Positions 33,288 through 45,390 of a DNA stretch of 64,000 nt are shown here, one piece after another. The stretch lies in assembly GCA_022432975.1 (NCBI GenBank), contig CM039508.1, positions 46,217,646 through 46,281,645 of the forward strand, given 5' to 3'. Position 1 is the first letter of the stretch. Each line of letters begins with the position of its first letter. The notes beneath the pieces were generated by a model. It saw only the letters and a list, made by a program, of their open reading frames with translations. It was not told the origin of the DNA and did no database searches. The stretch comes from Begonia masoniana (taxonomy: Eukaryota > Streptophyta > Magnoliopsida > Cucurbitales > Begoniaceae). Position numbers and translations under genes: made by a program.

Positions 33288-36200
33288 AGTGGTATCAGAG
33301 CCACAAGGCTTCCCGTTATGCATTTTAGTTGCATTTGGCTTTGGCCAAAATATAGCACGAAACCGGGATAACGGCTCCTTTATTTTTCCGCATTATTTCC
33401 ATATATTGTTGATCTAATTTTGTGCTAACTTGGTGCTAATCTAACTCTTTTATTTGCTGCCATTTAATGCTATTTATTAACTTGAATATCTTGTTGAAAT
33501 ATGGTTTGCAATAGAGGAAGAAATTGGCCAAGGTATAGTTAAATCTTTCCTAGTTTATTCTTTTTTTTTTTCCTTTTCGGTCTTTCTTCATCTTAGCATC
33601 GGTTCTTCTATGATATTTGCTGTATTTTGAATCATTATTTTCATCTAAATCTAAGCCAAAACTTTGCTGAAAATATTGTAGAAAAACAAGCATGAAATCA
33701 ACCTAAAGAAAATTACAAAATCGGTTCATAACTTGTTGAATATTCTTTACGGTTTTTGCTTCTTCTTGTTCTCGGTTATCTTATCTTTAGCCACGGTTTC
33801 TTAGCACTTCTTGTTGACATTTGAGCCATAATTAACACTTAGATATTGTCCAATAATTATATTAATTTTCTGGAATTTTTGGTGTTAAAATCGGCTTGGA
33901 TTTATCATTATTGAAATCGGATTATTATTGCCTTATATCATCGATTTTTGCATCTTCATGATATGTTCAAATTTGCCTATTAATTTGCTAATTATTGCTC
34001 TTGTTTTAACTATGAACTCACCTATTATATGCTGTTAATTAAATGCACAAAAATTGGTTTATAAGAGTTTAGCAATTGCATGACTAAAAGTGGTAAAATT
34101 GAACGAAACACCCCACGAAAATTCTGCTTATTAATCTGAAAATTTCAGCATGTTCTCTTGATTAAAGTTGTGAATTAATATTGTTACTTGCTATTTTTGG
34201 GAATAATTAAGTTTATATTAATAGTGTCTTGAGTGGATTTGGTGTAGAATTGATAACTTGGTTAAATTGGGCTAAATTTGTGGTGTTTAGCTATTTATTG
34301 AAAATATTCATTTCTATAGTTAATTTGTTAAGTGTTTATGCTCTCATTAAGTTGTTTCCTTAAGTGAGCATGATCCCTACTTTATTTTTGTCTTAGCTAA
34401 GAATTCCCCTTAGTGCTTGAAATTTTCCTAAGAACATTAACCATATAATCACCTCACCAATTATGATGAACAACTTAGACAAGAATTGAGATTTAATTAA
34501 ACACTTAATTATGACTAATAGAGGGGTTTTGCACGTGACACCCAAACAAAGAACCAAATCGTGCGAGGGGCACTTCCCCTCCCGAACCTACACGTCGCGA
34601 AGGTGAGACTAGTGCTCAAGGAGGCATACAAGGACAAATCGATGCCTTAACGAGCGTAGGTTCATAACCTTGCCCACCAAGTTCAATCTCTTTAAACAAT
34701 CCTCCCCGTAGAGAGGACCAATGAACAAGTCCCTTCTCACGAAACATCCTCTAGGATTATTCCCGAGCGTCCTCGACGTCGTAATCATACCCCACAACCA
34801 CCCATAGAGGAAGAATGGACTGAATCCCAAGAAGGAGACAACAATATTATTCGGAGGAAGAGGATTTGGTTGATCATGAAGAGTATCGCCCAATCGTCGT
34901 AGGGACATCGACGACCTCCGCAACATCAAGATTACCATTCCCCTTTCGATGGAAACGTGTGACGGGCAACACTTATCTAGATTGGGTTGATAAAGTTGAG
35001 AGAGTTTTCGAGTGCCATGACTACTCCGAGCGAGTAAAAATTCAATTAGCCTCTCTTGAACTTACGGGTTCACGCCGCTTTGTGGTGGTCCAACCTTAAA
35101 GCCCAAGAATTAGGGCCTTAGACCTCCCGTTACAACTTGGACTTCCATGAAAGACTTAATGCACCATAGGTTCGTCCCTCGTCACTACAAGCACGACTCT
35201 TTCATCAACTTCATCACTTTAAAGCAAAATAGCCTCTCGGTAGATGAGTATCTTACCGAATTTGAAACACTTAACATGCGGTGCGCATTGATGAACCCCA
35301 AGAACAACTCATCGCTAGATTCAGAAGAGGCTTAAATCGAGACATAGGAGATCTTGTAGAGATGCAACAATTGGAGACCATGGAATTGGTCATCCAACTA
35401 GCCCTCACGGTGGAGAGACAATTGAAAAGAAAGTGCAAGACCGACTTGCCAAACAAATTTTCTCCCCGTAATTTCAATTCCGAAAAATATACCCAAAAAC
35501 ACGAAGAGAAGAGACCATTCAACAGAAATTGGCCCCCGAAAACGCCCATTACCCCTCACCATCCCCCAAACAAAAGCCAAGAATTCCCACCTAAAGGACC
35601 AAGAGCACGCGATGTCCAATGCTTTAAGTGCCTAGGAAAAGGACATTATGCCATGAATGTAAAAACCACAGTGTCATGGTTATTAAGGAGTCAACGGGAG
35701 AGTGGGAAAGTGAGGACGATGAAGGTCAATACAACAAGTTGGAAAAAGAAGTAGAAATTGAGGAAAGCGAAGATGACGCCGATAAATGCAAGCCCCAAGA
35801 TGGACCTTTGTTAATGGTCATTAGGCGAGCATTAACATCAAAGCACTGGACAAGGACTGTCAACGTGAAAATTTATTTCATAGTCGATGTGTTGTAAGAG
35901 ATAAAGTTTGTTCTATGATAATCGACGGAGGGAAGTTGCATAAATGCGGCCTCCCAAGACATGGTCAGAAAATTAGGACTTGAAAACCCGTAATCATCCC
36001 ACACCCTACAAGCTTCAATGGTTGGACGACAAAAATGAGCATGCGATCACCAAACAGTAACCGTAGATTTCGTGATAAGAAAATACAAGGATTCGGTTAT
36101 TGTGACGTGGTCCCAATGAGTGCCAGCCACCTATTACTTGGACGACCATGGCACTTTGATCGAAGGGTAACTATGACGGATTCCCTCAACTGTTATACCT

Positions 36201-36932
36201 TTAATTTTGGAGGACGAAAGATTAAGTTGCTACCGGTGACGCCCGACCAAGTTGCTCAAGATGAGGTCACCCCGCCAAAGGGAAAATCAAAAGAAAAATT
36301 TATTAGTGTCAAAATGCGGGTCTAGTGAAGAGCTCCCTCCTATCAATTGGCGTGACAATCCTTTGTACGAAGAAGAAGTGTCAATTCCTTTCCTACCACA
36401 TCTTGAAAAAACGTCTTTTATCAAAGCACATCCAAATTCTCTATTTGCCAATGAATTTCCTTGCCAATTGAGGGAAGAATTTGTATGGTTTCAGGAGAAG
36501 TCAAATTTAAATGATGACACTATTTTGGACTATGTAGCATGATCATCACTCCTTTTCTATCTTTCCAAGTCTTGAGGAAATTTTCTCTCCAATCCCCCTC
36601 GGTTAGGAAGATGTTGATTTATGACCTTGAGCTTAACTATTGTCTTCATACAACTTTCTTAGAGCTACGCCATCAAATAGGAATTTTATTCCCTATGTAG
36701 CCCAAAAACGCTCCACCCTTCAATTTGGTGGCTTACCAACACCTTACTTTCCACCATTTCATTACCACAAATTTTACCATAGGACTAGGGTTAAAGTTCT
36801 ATTGGTAAGTAAATTTTCTTGCGGTCTTAATATTATTTGGACATTTCTTTGGTTAAAGGATTTAGCATTTCCACCTTACTGATTATCGAATTCACTAACC
36901 TTGGAAAAATTCCTTCAATTACCGAGCAATCG

Positions 36933-36988
<56 letters not shown>

Positions 36989-37257
36989 ACCCCCCCCCCC
37001 CCCCCCCCCCGCCCCCCAAAGTAGCCGTTGAATTCAATCTCACCACCCTCACCAAAGAAAATTTCAGTAAGACCATCCATCCTCCATGTCACCTAGGATT
37101 TTAACGAAGAACATGTCCTCATTGCCTTCAAACTCAAACCTATCAAAATTAATAAACAAACTAATAAACGAGAAATTGTTGGAGTCATCCTTGAGAAGAA
37201 TTCAACCAACGGATTTGAGGTCAAATCCTCAAATCACCCGGAGAGGATGACATGCCT
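33288..37257 (+). pseudogene. Ty3 internal region, second copy (gag-protease, frameshifted)
   Basis: Gag begins near 34540 and the readable frames (34866-35099, 35281-35754, 36035-36325) match the intact protein at 50793-53120. They include TYLDWVDKVERVFECHDYSE, CFKCLGKGHYA and HLLLGRPWHFDR. Frameshifts every few hundred bases prevent translation, and quality improves toward 37257. No reverse transcriptase or integrase is present. A poly-C tract of about 75-100 bases lies at 36933-37010. Confidence 0.85.
36933..37017. repeat. Long poly-C tract
   Basis: An almost pure C run with single A and G interruptions inside the Ty3 internal region, just upstream of the 3' LTR. The homologous tracts at 31609-31651 and 50653-50690 (as G) have different lengths, so the tract is either hypervariable or poorly sequenced. 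Confidence 0.9.
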
Positions 37258-38661
37258 CGGGATGCATATTAAAAGAAAATTAGTAGAATCCCGTGCCTTA
37301 CCTAAATTCTCTATTTATTACGTGTTTTTATTTTTGTAGGAATATTTATGAAGAAGGATTGCATTTGGATCACTTGGAGGAGTCACTACTTAGCCCGATG
37401 AGAATTTGTCTTCCCGGGCCCCTATTTTTGTAATTTTATTTTAAACTTATTTGACATACATTCATCTTTATTGTATGGATTATATAATTGCATCATGCAT
37501 TAGATTGTGTGGTTAGGGTTAGATGTATCTTGGTGGATTATGGGTTGAAGAAATTCAACCAATTATTCAAAGGAAAAAGACCTTCACAAGATCAAGCCCA
37601 AAGGAAGTCATGGCCCAAAGAAGAGTCCACATTTAAAGGTATGGTTTTGCAAGTACAAGAGTTAGTGGCCACATGGATTGATGATGTGGCAAGATTCCCT
37701 CCATTGATCCCTTTAGGCATGGCATTCATCTCCTCCCTATGATGTGTGCTTGTTTGCCTTGATCTTGGCCATCCATCTTTTTTCATCCAAGGGCCACCAT
37801 TCATTCATCCTTATGGAATTGCAAGGACAAGAGATAATGGCCTCATGGATTGATGATGTGGCAAGATTCCCTCCATTGATCCCTTTAGGCATGGCATTCA
37901 TCTTCTCCCTAGGATGTGTGCTTGTTTGCCTTGATCTTGGTCATCCATCCTTTTTCATCAAAGGGTCACCATTCATCCCTTCCAACCCTAATCCACTCTA
38001 GGACTTCTATAAATGCATGGCATTAGTGTTTGTATGGAACTTTTTGCCAAATTCAATAAAATACCCTATTTTCCTAAGCTTTTTTGCTTGGTTTTTCCTT
38101 GGTTCTTTGAACCAAGAGGAGTTAGCCTCCATTGCTAACCTAGCTTGGGTTGCTAGGTTAGCTCTTATTCATTCCATCACCTTCTCCATTGGGAGTTGGA
38201 TCGAGGACGAAAATTCCCGGCCTACGGTGGTCGTTTTCCTCCCGGAAAACGTTAATCCTAGAGCTTAACCCGTAAGATCGCTCTAAGGAACCTCCAAGGG
38301 TATTTCTTTACTTTTTATTGTCTTCACATTTCACACATACTCACCCCTTAAATTCGGCTCCACAACACACACCCTTCACTTTTATTTTATGTCATTTTAT
38401 TTCCTTTTTGCATTGCATTTGTCATATCCTCCATAACATCTCTTCTCCATCTCTTTTCTTCTATTTTTCTTTATATTTCACATCCTCATCCAACATACTA
38501 TATTCGGCCCTAGCATTGATAATCCATTGTTTATTTTCTTGCATTTTATTTTTAGTAATTTCTTTCCTTTATTCATCAGTTTACACGAACACACAACCGA
38601 GCACTTATCTTGAATATTTGAGGGTTGTACACGGGCCCCTTTTCTAAGGGACCCCGTGTCA
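37258..38661 (+). repeat. Ty3 LTR c (clean)
   Basis: From TGACATGCCTCGGGATGCAT to GGGACCCCGTGTCA. It is followed by ACCTC (38662-38666), the right copy of the target duplication, then by inner Mutator terminal-repeat sequence. A purine stretch GGAGAGGA just before it serves as the polypurine tract. Confidence 0.9.
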
Positions 38662-38981
38662 ACCTCTCTCCCCACCTCTCTCAATTCTCTCGAATCTCTC
38701 CCTCTCAAATCTCTCTCTCACTTATCATTTCGACGATATTCTTCCGTATTCATCTACAGGTATGAAAGTTTTTTTTATAATTATTTTAAATTATAATTGT
38801 GTTTATTTATTTAAATATTTCTAATACTATTTTCTCGATTACCGACAACTATTTTTCTGCCTCGGCGATATTTCTAATACTATTTTCTTCAATTTTATTA
38901 TTTACCATATATTTATATATTATATTGCAAATAATTGAATTGCATCTATTTTTTTTAACGAAGGTTTTATTAACGACGAAG

Positions 38982-41027
38982 ATGGATTCCGACTCAAGTA
39001 GATCGATTGATTTAGATGAGCGATCAATTGGTGATGCCGAAATGGATTGGGATTTGGACAACACGCCTGCATATGGTGATGTACAAGCATTCGATAACTC
39101 ACTGGCAAATGAAGAAATATATGTCTATTCGACCTCCAAAACGCTGGACGATGAACTTTGGACACCGGTCGCCTCAGATGACGACGAGGTGTAAAGCATA
39201 TCGGTAAGAGAACAAATCTCAATAGGATTTTATAAGGGTAGACAATATGGTTCTTTGCAGGAACTGAAACACGAGATAGACAAATATTCCATAGAAAATG
39301 GTTATGGTATTACATACAAGAAATATGAAAGAAGTCGACTGACGGCTGAATGTGGAGATGGATGTGGGTGGCGACTGCATGCTTCGTTGATGCAAAATGA
39401 GCGAATGTTTCAAATAAAGAGCTTGATCGACTCTCACTGCTGTTCGAGGCAAGTTGAAAATCGACGCGCTTCAGCAAAATGGCTGGCCAACCATTACCTG
39501 GACAGGTTCAAAAGTCACCCTACCTGGGACATTCTATCTATTATGGAGACAGTGAGGAATGACTTCACCGTCGACATTTCACCCAGTCTTGCCACAAGAG
39601 CAAGAAGCATAGCTCGAACCCTCAATGAAGGGAAGTCGACGAACAGTACGGGCAACTGTGGTCGTACGCAGCCGAAATATTCAGATCAAATCCGGGCAGC
39701 ACAGTGAAAATTGATGGAAACCCAGTGGGCCGTAATCAATTGGGATTCCAAAGATTCTATTTGTGCATGGCTGCTTGCAAGACTGGGTTGCTGGAGTGCG
39801 GGAGACCCATTATCTGCTTGGATGGCTGTCATCTAAAAGGGTCGTGTGCTGGCCAATTACTCACAGCCATCAGCATCGATGGAAACGATGGAATCTACTC
39901 TATTGCTGTTACCAACGTCGAGTCTGAGTGTGCAGACTCATGGACATGATTTTTGCATATATTAAAGCAAGACCTCAACACTCAGCATGGCTACGGTTGG
40001 ATACTTATTTCATATCGACAAAAGGTATAATGCATTTCTTTATGTTATTTCAAAATTTTGTGGCTTTGGGGGTTTAATATTTTTTTATTAACGTCATTGT
40101 TCGTGCAAGTATCAGGGGTTGCAGAGAGCTATTCGAGATCAATTCCCATATGCTGAACACCGCTTCTGCCTCCGGTATATGTATGCGAATTTCAAAAACC
40201 GCTTTCGGGGCAAAGCATACAGAGATGCGATGTGGAATGCGACCAGAGCACCCACTGAGGCCCATTTCGAGCAAGAAATGCTGAAACTACACCGGCTATG
40301 TCCGGAAGCTCACGAATGGCTTCGAGCAGAAGAGCTGAAATATTGGGCTAGCTATATCTTCTCTCCGAATCCAAAGTGCGATATCGGATTGAATAACTTG
40401 AGCGAGTTATTCAATGCACTTCTTTTGCCAGTCAGGGACAAACCGATCCTGACCATGTTCAAGATGATCCGAACGCTTTTGATGACTCGCATCGTAAAGA
40501 AATATGAGAAGCTGGTCGATTCAAACGACATCCTGTGTTTCAAGATAAAGACGAAACTTGAAAAGCTAAAGAGTGCATCTGGAAATTGGCATGCAACGTT
40601 TGCGGGAGCTACACGATTTCAAGTCAGCAATGGATACGATCAATTCGAGGTGGACATGACTTTGGGTGTGTGCAACTGCACTAGGTGAGAGCGTACAGGA
40701 ATCCCGTGTGTCCATTTCATTCCTTGCATGTACTGGATGAGAGTAGCGCCAGAAGACTACATGCATGGATGCTATTACACGGGAAGATACTTGTAGATGT
40801 ACTCACACTATATTCGTCCCATCAGTGGCCCAATAAAGTGGCTGATCGTACGAGATATGAACGAAATCCTTCTGCCAAAAAGACAGCGTCAACCTGGTAG
40901 GCCGAAGAAGACAAGAGTCCGAGATGCCGAAGAGCCGTCTAGCTCGAGAATCAGTAAGAGGAATGCAACCGTGCGTTGTGGTATATGTCGGCAGCAGGGG
41001 CATAATACTCGCACTTGTCCTAACTAG
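38982..41027 (+). pseudogene. Mutator (MuDR-type) transposase, two small lesions
   Basis: Exon 1 (38982-39188) encodes an acidic leader; an intron ends at TTCTTTGCAG 39260. Then follow a MuDR N-terminal domain (FQIKSLIDSHCCSRQ, a helix ending METVRNDF), the catalytic region with ICLDGCHLKGSCAGQLLTAI (first Asp) and YSIAVTNVESECADSW, an intron 40025-40115, EHRFCLRYMYANFKNRF, and C-terminal CGICRQQGHNTRTCPN zinc knuckle. A one-base loss near 39630 shifts frame before the LRRSNPGSTVKI-like stretch, and TGA at 39947 replaces the expected TGG. Otherwise the protein is nearly complete. The SWIM-type zinc finger region near 40680 also changes frame. Confidence 0.88.
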
Positions 41028-41234
41028 GGATCAACTTCAGGCGCTGCTTCGCATGACACATTCATGGGCTTTAACATATTTGATGGGACGCAGGAATCTT
41101 CGACACGCGGCCGTGGCAGAAATGTGTAAATTTTTTTAATATACCATGTAGTAATTTAAATTATTCATTTATTTTATAAGTATTAATTCATTTAAATATG
41201 AGCTTCTTTTTAATTTATTCAAGTAGAACAAATT

Positions 41235-42050
41235 ATGGAAATGCAATCTAAAAATTTTCGTAATTTTCTAACACTTGCACCATTTATTATAATTTAACTT
41301 TAAAATAATTCATTAAAATTACAATAAATCATATAAATGTTATAAAATCATGAAATTTTTACCATATGTAAACCAAATCATTAAAAGAGAATCTGAAAAT
41401 TTTCGTGATTTTCTACTACTTACTTAATTTATTGTAATTTAACCTTAAAATACTTAACTAAATTTATAATAAATCATACTAAGGGTTATTAAATCACGAA
41501 ATATTTACCATATGTAAATCAAATCATGGGAAGAGAAGAGAATCTGAAATTTTCCAGGATTTTCTTAAACTTGCATAATTTATTGTAATTTAACCCTTAA
41601 ATAGTTAAATAAAATTATAATAAACAGTTCAAATGTCATTAAATCACGAAATATTTATCATACGTAGATAAAATTATGGGAAGGGAATCGGAAAATTGTC
41701 GTGATTTTCTAGCACTTGCACGATTTGTTGTAATTTGATACTAAAATAATTAACTAAAATTACAATAATCCATACAAGTGTTATTAAATCACAAACTTTT
41801 TACCATATGCAGACCAAATCATAAGAAAAGAATCTAAAAATTTTGATGATTTTATAACACTTGTACGGTTTATTGTAATTTTAGTTAATTATTTTAGAGT
41901 TAAATTATAATAAATCGTGCAAATGTTAGAAAATCACGACAATTTTTAGATTACCTTTCCATGATTTATTCTACATATGATAAAAATTTTGTGATTTAAT
42001 AACATTTGTATGATTTATTATAATTTTAGTTAATTATTTTTATGGTTATT
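41235..42050. repeat. Tandem AT-rich repeat between the two MULE genes
   Basis: Five direct units of about 140-155 bp start near 41235. They share AAAATTTTCGTGATTTTCTA, a CACTTGCACGATTTATTGTAA-like block and AAATCACGAAATATTTACCAT. A sixth unit at about 41890-42050 is in inverted orientation. Related words occur in the fold-back element at 59970-60832. Confidence 0.8.
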
Positions 42051-42138
42051 TTAAAATAAACCCAATTATAAAACATATAAAATTTCATATTTAATTATAA
42101 TTAAAGTACATCAAATTTACATACAACAACTAAGCAGA

Positions 42139-43499
42139 CTACGTAGGAGGGGCATCACCATCAGAGTCCGTGGCGTTTTTCGTCATCCAAGTCTGGAACC
42201 TCTCGTTTATCTCTTTATAAGACTGATCGAGATAATGCAATGTCTGCATCACCTCTCTCTGAGAAGCGCTCATCTCACTATGTCCTGCGATGAGTTGCTG
42301 GATGTCTCGTTGCTGACTTTGCTGGGATTCCACCAATTGCTGCAGATGCTGATGGTGTGTCTTCTGCATCTCATACATTTGCTGTTGTTGCTGGTACAGT
42401 TGCTGGTGGTGTGCTTGCTGCAGCTCATATATCTGCTGCTGTTGCTGGTACTGTTGCTGGTGGTGTGTTTGTTGCAGCTCATGCTGGTGCATATCGCACA
42501 ACTGCTGTTGTTGCTGGTACCGTTGCTAGTGCATATCACACAACTGTTGTTGATGCGTCTATTGCATCTGATATAGCTGTTGCATATACTGCCTCGTATC
42601 CCAGCCGCTTCTTTCATCCTCTTGGGGGCGTTTGGCGGCGATGTAGTCTCATCCATCAGTACTGCCCAAGAGGTAGATGCCCGAAAGGTGGATGCTCTTT
42701 GATTTCTCTTCAGCACCCACTCGCCATCGACTTCGACGATGCCCATCCGTATCAACTGGGTCGTGTCAAATACGTCGGTAGATCTACGGGGGATTATCTG
42801 CTCCCCAAGCGGTATGCAAATCCCAGCTCGCACGACGAGCTTCATAATCACTGCCCTGTATGAGAGATTAGTCATGGGTGCTTTACCGATCTCACGCATG
42901 TGACTTAAAATCAAGAAACCATGGTCAAAAGTTTTCCTGTTGCACAGCTTCTCCATGACATAGAGGTCCATGCAGCTCACGTGATTTCGATGGCCCTCTA
43001 GCGGCAGAAGGGTGTGGGCGAGCAAGTTTCGGAGAACCCGACCTCTAACATTCAACTCGTTCGCTTTTGGCTTCACGAACGCCCTAATGGTCGGATTGCA
43101 GTGAATTTGCAGTAGGAACTCTACTCCATCGGGCAATGTAAAAAAAGGGCAGTCTCGGGAAGCATGGTAATATCACTCCGGCCCTACTATGTTAAACCCC
43201 AAGATATCATTCACTTGCTCTGACCGTATCAAAAAATCAAACCAAAAAATGTACGTCCTCACAATAGTTAAAACTCCATCTGTCCTGGCCGCTCTCAAGT
43301 TGGCGTAGAACAAGCGAACTATTCTCTCGCACGTCTCGCCTGTCAATGCATTGATACCGTTTAGGCCGATGTTCTCAAATATTTCTTTGATGTCCAACGA
43401 CTCCCAACCGCTAAAGTCAACATGCATGCAAAAGTTCATTGAGCGTTTTCGCATATCTTGTTCAAACTTTCTCTGGCAATCTTGGGACAAAAATTCCAT
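42139..43499 (-). pseudogene. MULE accessory gene with plant transposon protein domain
   Basis: From ATG 43499 the protein contains LTGETCERIVRLFYANLRAA, IFWFDFLIRSEQVNDILGF and later HCNPTIRAFVKPKANELNVR, LLPLEGHRNHVSCMDLYVM. This is the pattern of the 'putative plant transposon protein' domain found with many plant elements. One in-frame TGA (43173-43175) separates two otherwise continuous parts. A frameshift near 42550 leads into a Gln/His-rich tail (YQQQQQMYEMQ, read at 42139-42501). Its 5' leader has an intron and starts inside the right terminal repeat. It converges on the transposase gene. Role unknown; it occupies the mudrB position but is not recognisably MURB. Confidence 0.72.
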
Positions 43500-43799
43500 A
43501 GTAAGATCTTGTCAAGTTCACGTAAAAATAAAATTTAATTTTTAAAGTTAAAACGTGTAGAGTACGCTAAACGATAAAAAAATTCATCGGTAATTGAAAA
43601 AAAATAGAAATATTTATTATTTAAATAAATAAACATTAGAAATATTAAAATAATATTAGAACTATTCAAAATTATTTAAATAAATAATCATAATATGTTA
43701 CATAAACAATAAAAATATAATACAAAATAATCATAATTTGTGATATAAACAATAAAAATATATAAAAAAAATAATGTATAATTTTTTACCTGGTAAAAG

Positions 43800-44153
43800 G
43801 AGAAATATTGACGGAGGTAAGTAAGAGAGAGGGGGAATTAATGGTTGAGAGAGAGAGGTGGAATTAAGGGAGAGGGAGACAATTGAGAAAGAGATAGATG
43901 AAAAGAAGAGATGATTAAGAGAGTGTGTAATTTTTTAAAAAGGGCGGGGCGGCTTTATATAGGTTTGTCGAGTACGGTCGGTCCAGATGGACCAGCAGTA
44001 CTCGGCACTCATGGGTTCCGTCTTCTAGCGGGCTGAGTACGGCTGGTCCGAGGACGAACCCGTGACCCTGGTCACGGTGGAGAGTGTAACGATAGGACCA
44101 GCCGTACTCAGCCCGCTAGAGGACGGACCCGTGACCCTGGTCACGGTGGAGAG
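43800..44153. repeat. MULE right terminal repeat, inner part, with hairpin
   Basis: GA-rich leader DNA, then GAGTACGGTCGGTCC palindromes. Two 26-base perfect inverted arms lie at 44024-44049 and 44095-44120. A 31-base direct repeat occupies 44061-44091 and 44130-44160. The inner part of this repeat resembles the left one only in layout; the outer part shares clear words. Confidence 0.7.
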
Positions 44154-45048
44154 TGTAACGCCTCCGAATCCGCCTCGGCTCGGTGCGCTACTTTGCTAAT
44201 CCAACCCGTGTTTAAAACAATGGTTAAAATACTTTTTGATAAAATTTTGACTCGATTTTTGGGTTTTTCGAACCCTCGAAAAATATTGGTAAACGTGCGT
44301 AAAATACGTTTAAAATACGTCAGAAAAGGTCGGGTCAATGCGCCTCCCTGCGCGCGCGCAGGCGCCGAGCGTTCGGCACCCTCTCCGGTGCTAGCGCGCC
44401 CAGCGCGCCATATTTCGACTTTTTCCCGCTTTTCTTCATTTTTCGTCAAGCCAAACACCTCCAAATCACCTAAAAATTTAACCACACATTCCCGACACTC
44501 CAGGCTTCGTGCCCCGTAAAAATCTCAAAAACCGATTTAAAACGGATAACGAAAAAATAAAGAATGTGAACCCGACGTTATTTATTTTAAAACTAAAACG
44601 AGCGGCATAACGCCTAAAATTTCCAAAACCCAAACCTGAAATTAAAACCGAAAATCAAATAGTTTCATATTCCAAACATGTACAGACCAACTATCCAACA
44701 AAAACAACCAAACTCACAACCATTTCAAAATAGCTAGGAAAATATTTTCATGACAAAATACCACAACTCCCAACCAAACTACCCAAAGAACGTGGTCGTG
44801 ATGCCTCGACAAGTGGCCGCGCTGGCATGCTCTATACACCACCGACTGCTGCCTAGTCCTGGGCTGTCTCGTCTATTTCACCTGGGTAAATATCGTCACC
44901 TACACCATAGAACACAAAACGTAAGCCTAATGCTTAGTAAGTAGGGAATACCGAATGCTATAAAAAAACACAATGCAACCAATCCTATCACATGCGGTTT
45001 CTAACACTCAGTTATGCTCATTTGTCATTCGTTGCTTTAATCATTTCA

Positions 45049-45390
45049 TAAGTCGTGTGGATCGGGTAAGCTCACATCCTATAAGCGTACAGGACGGCCA
45101 TTCCCAGAACCACCATTACGTATTTTAGCCGGTCATTTCATAAGCCGTGTGGATCGGGTGAGCTCACATCCTATAATCGTACAGGACGGCCATTCCCAGA
45201 ATCACCATTACGTATTTTAGCCGGTCATCCTTCATAGAGGTCCCCTCGGGGTGCTATACTCCAGCACGTAATCCCGACAAGGCACACTAATCAAGATTTC
45301 GTATTTTAGCCGGTCATCTTTCATAGAGGTCCCCTCGGAGTGCTACACTCCAGCACGTAATTCCGACAAGCCACTCTAATCAAGAATAAT
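45049..45390. repeat. Tandem repeats inside the solo LTR
   Basis: Two units of about 92 bp (45049-45140 and 45141-45232) share CGTGTGGATCGGGT and GTACAGGACGGCCATTCCCA. Two further units of about 90 bp share TTCATAGAGGTCCCCTCGG and CTCCAGCACGTAAT. Both unit types contain GTATTTTAGCCGGTCAT. Confidence 0.85.

Noticed and set aside
36837..37104. Poly-proline ORFs resembling extensin or formin segments.
   Set aside because: They are translations of the poly-C tract in the Ty3 element.
38318..38708. Short hydrophobic ORFs repeated in LTRs (also at 32939, 49061, 54364).
   Set aside because: They lie wholly within LTR sequence and recur with it; no evidence that the LTR is translated.
42235..42863. 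Plus-strand ORFs rich in Leu, Val and Ala opposite the MULE accessory gene.
   Set aside because: They are antisense to the Gln/His-rich CAG-like repeat tail and have no independent support.
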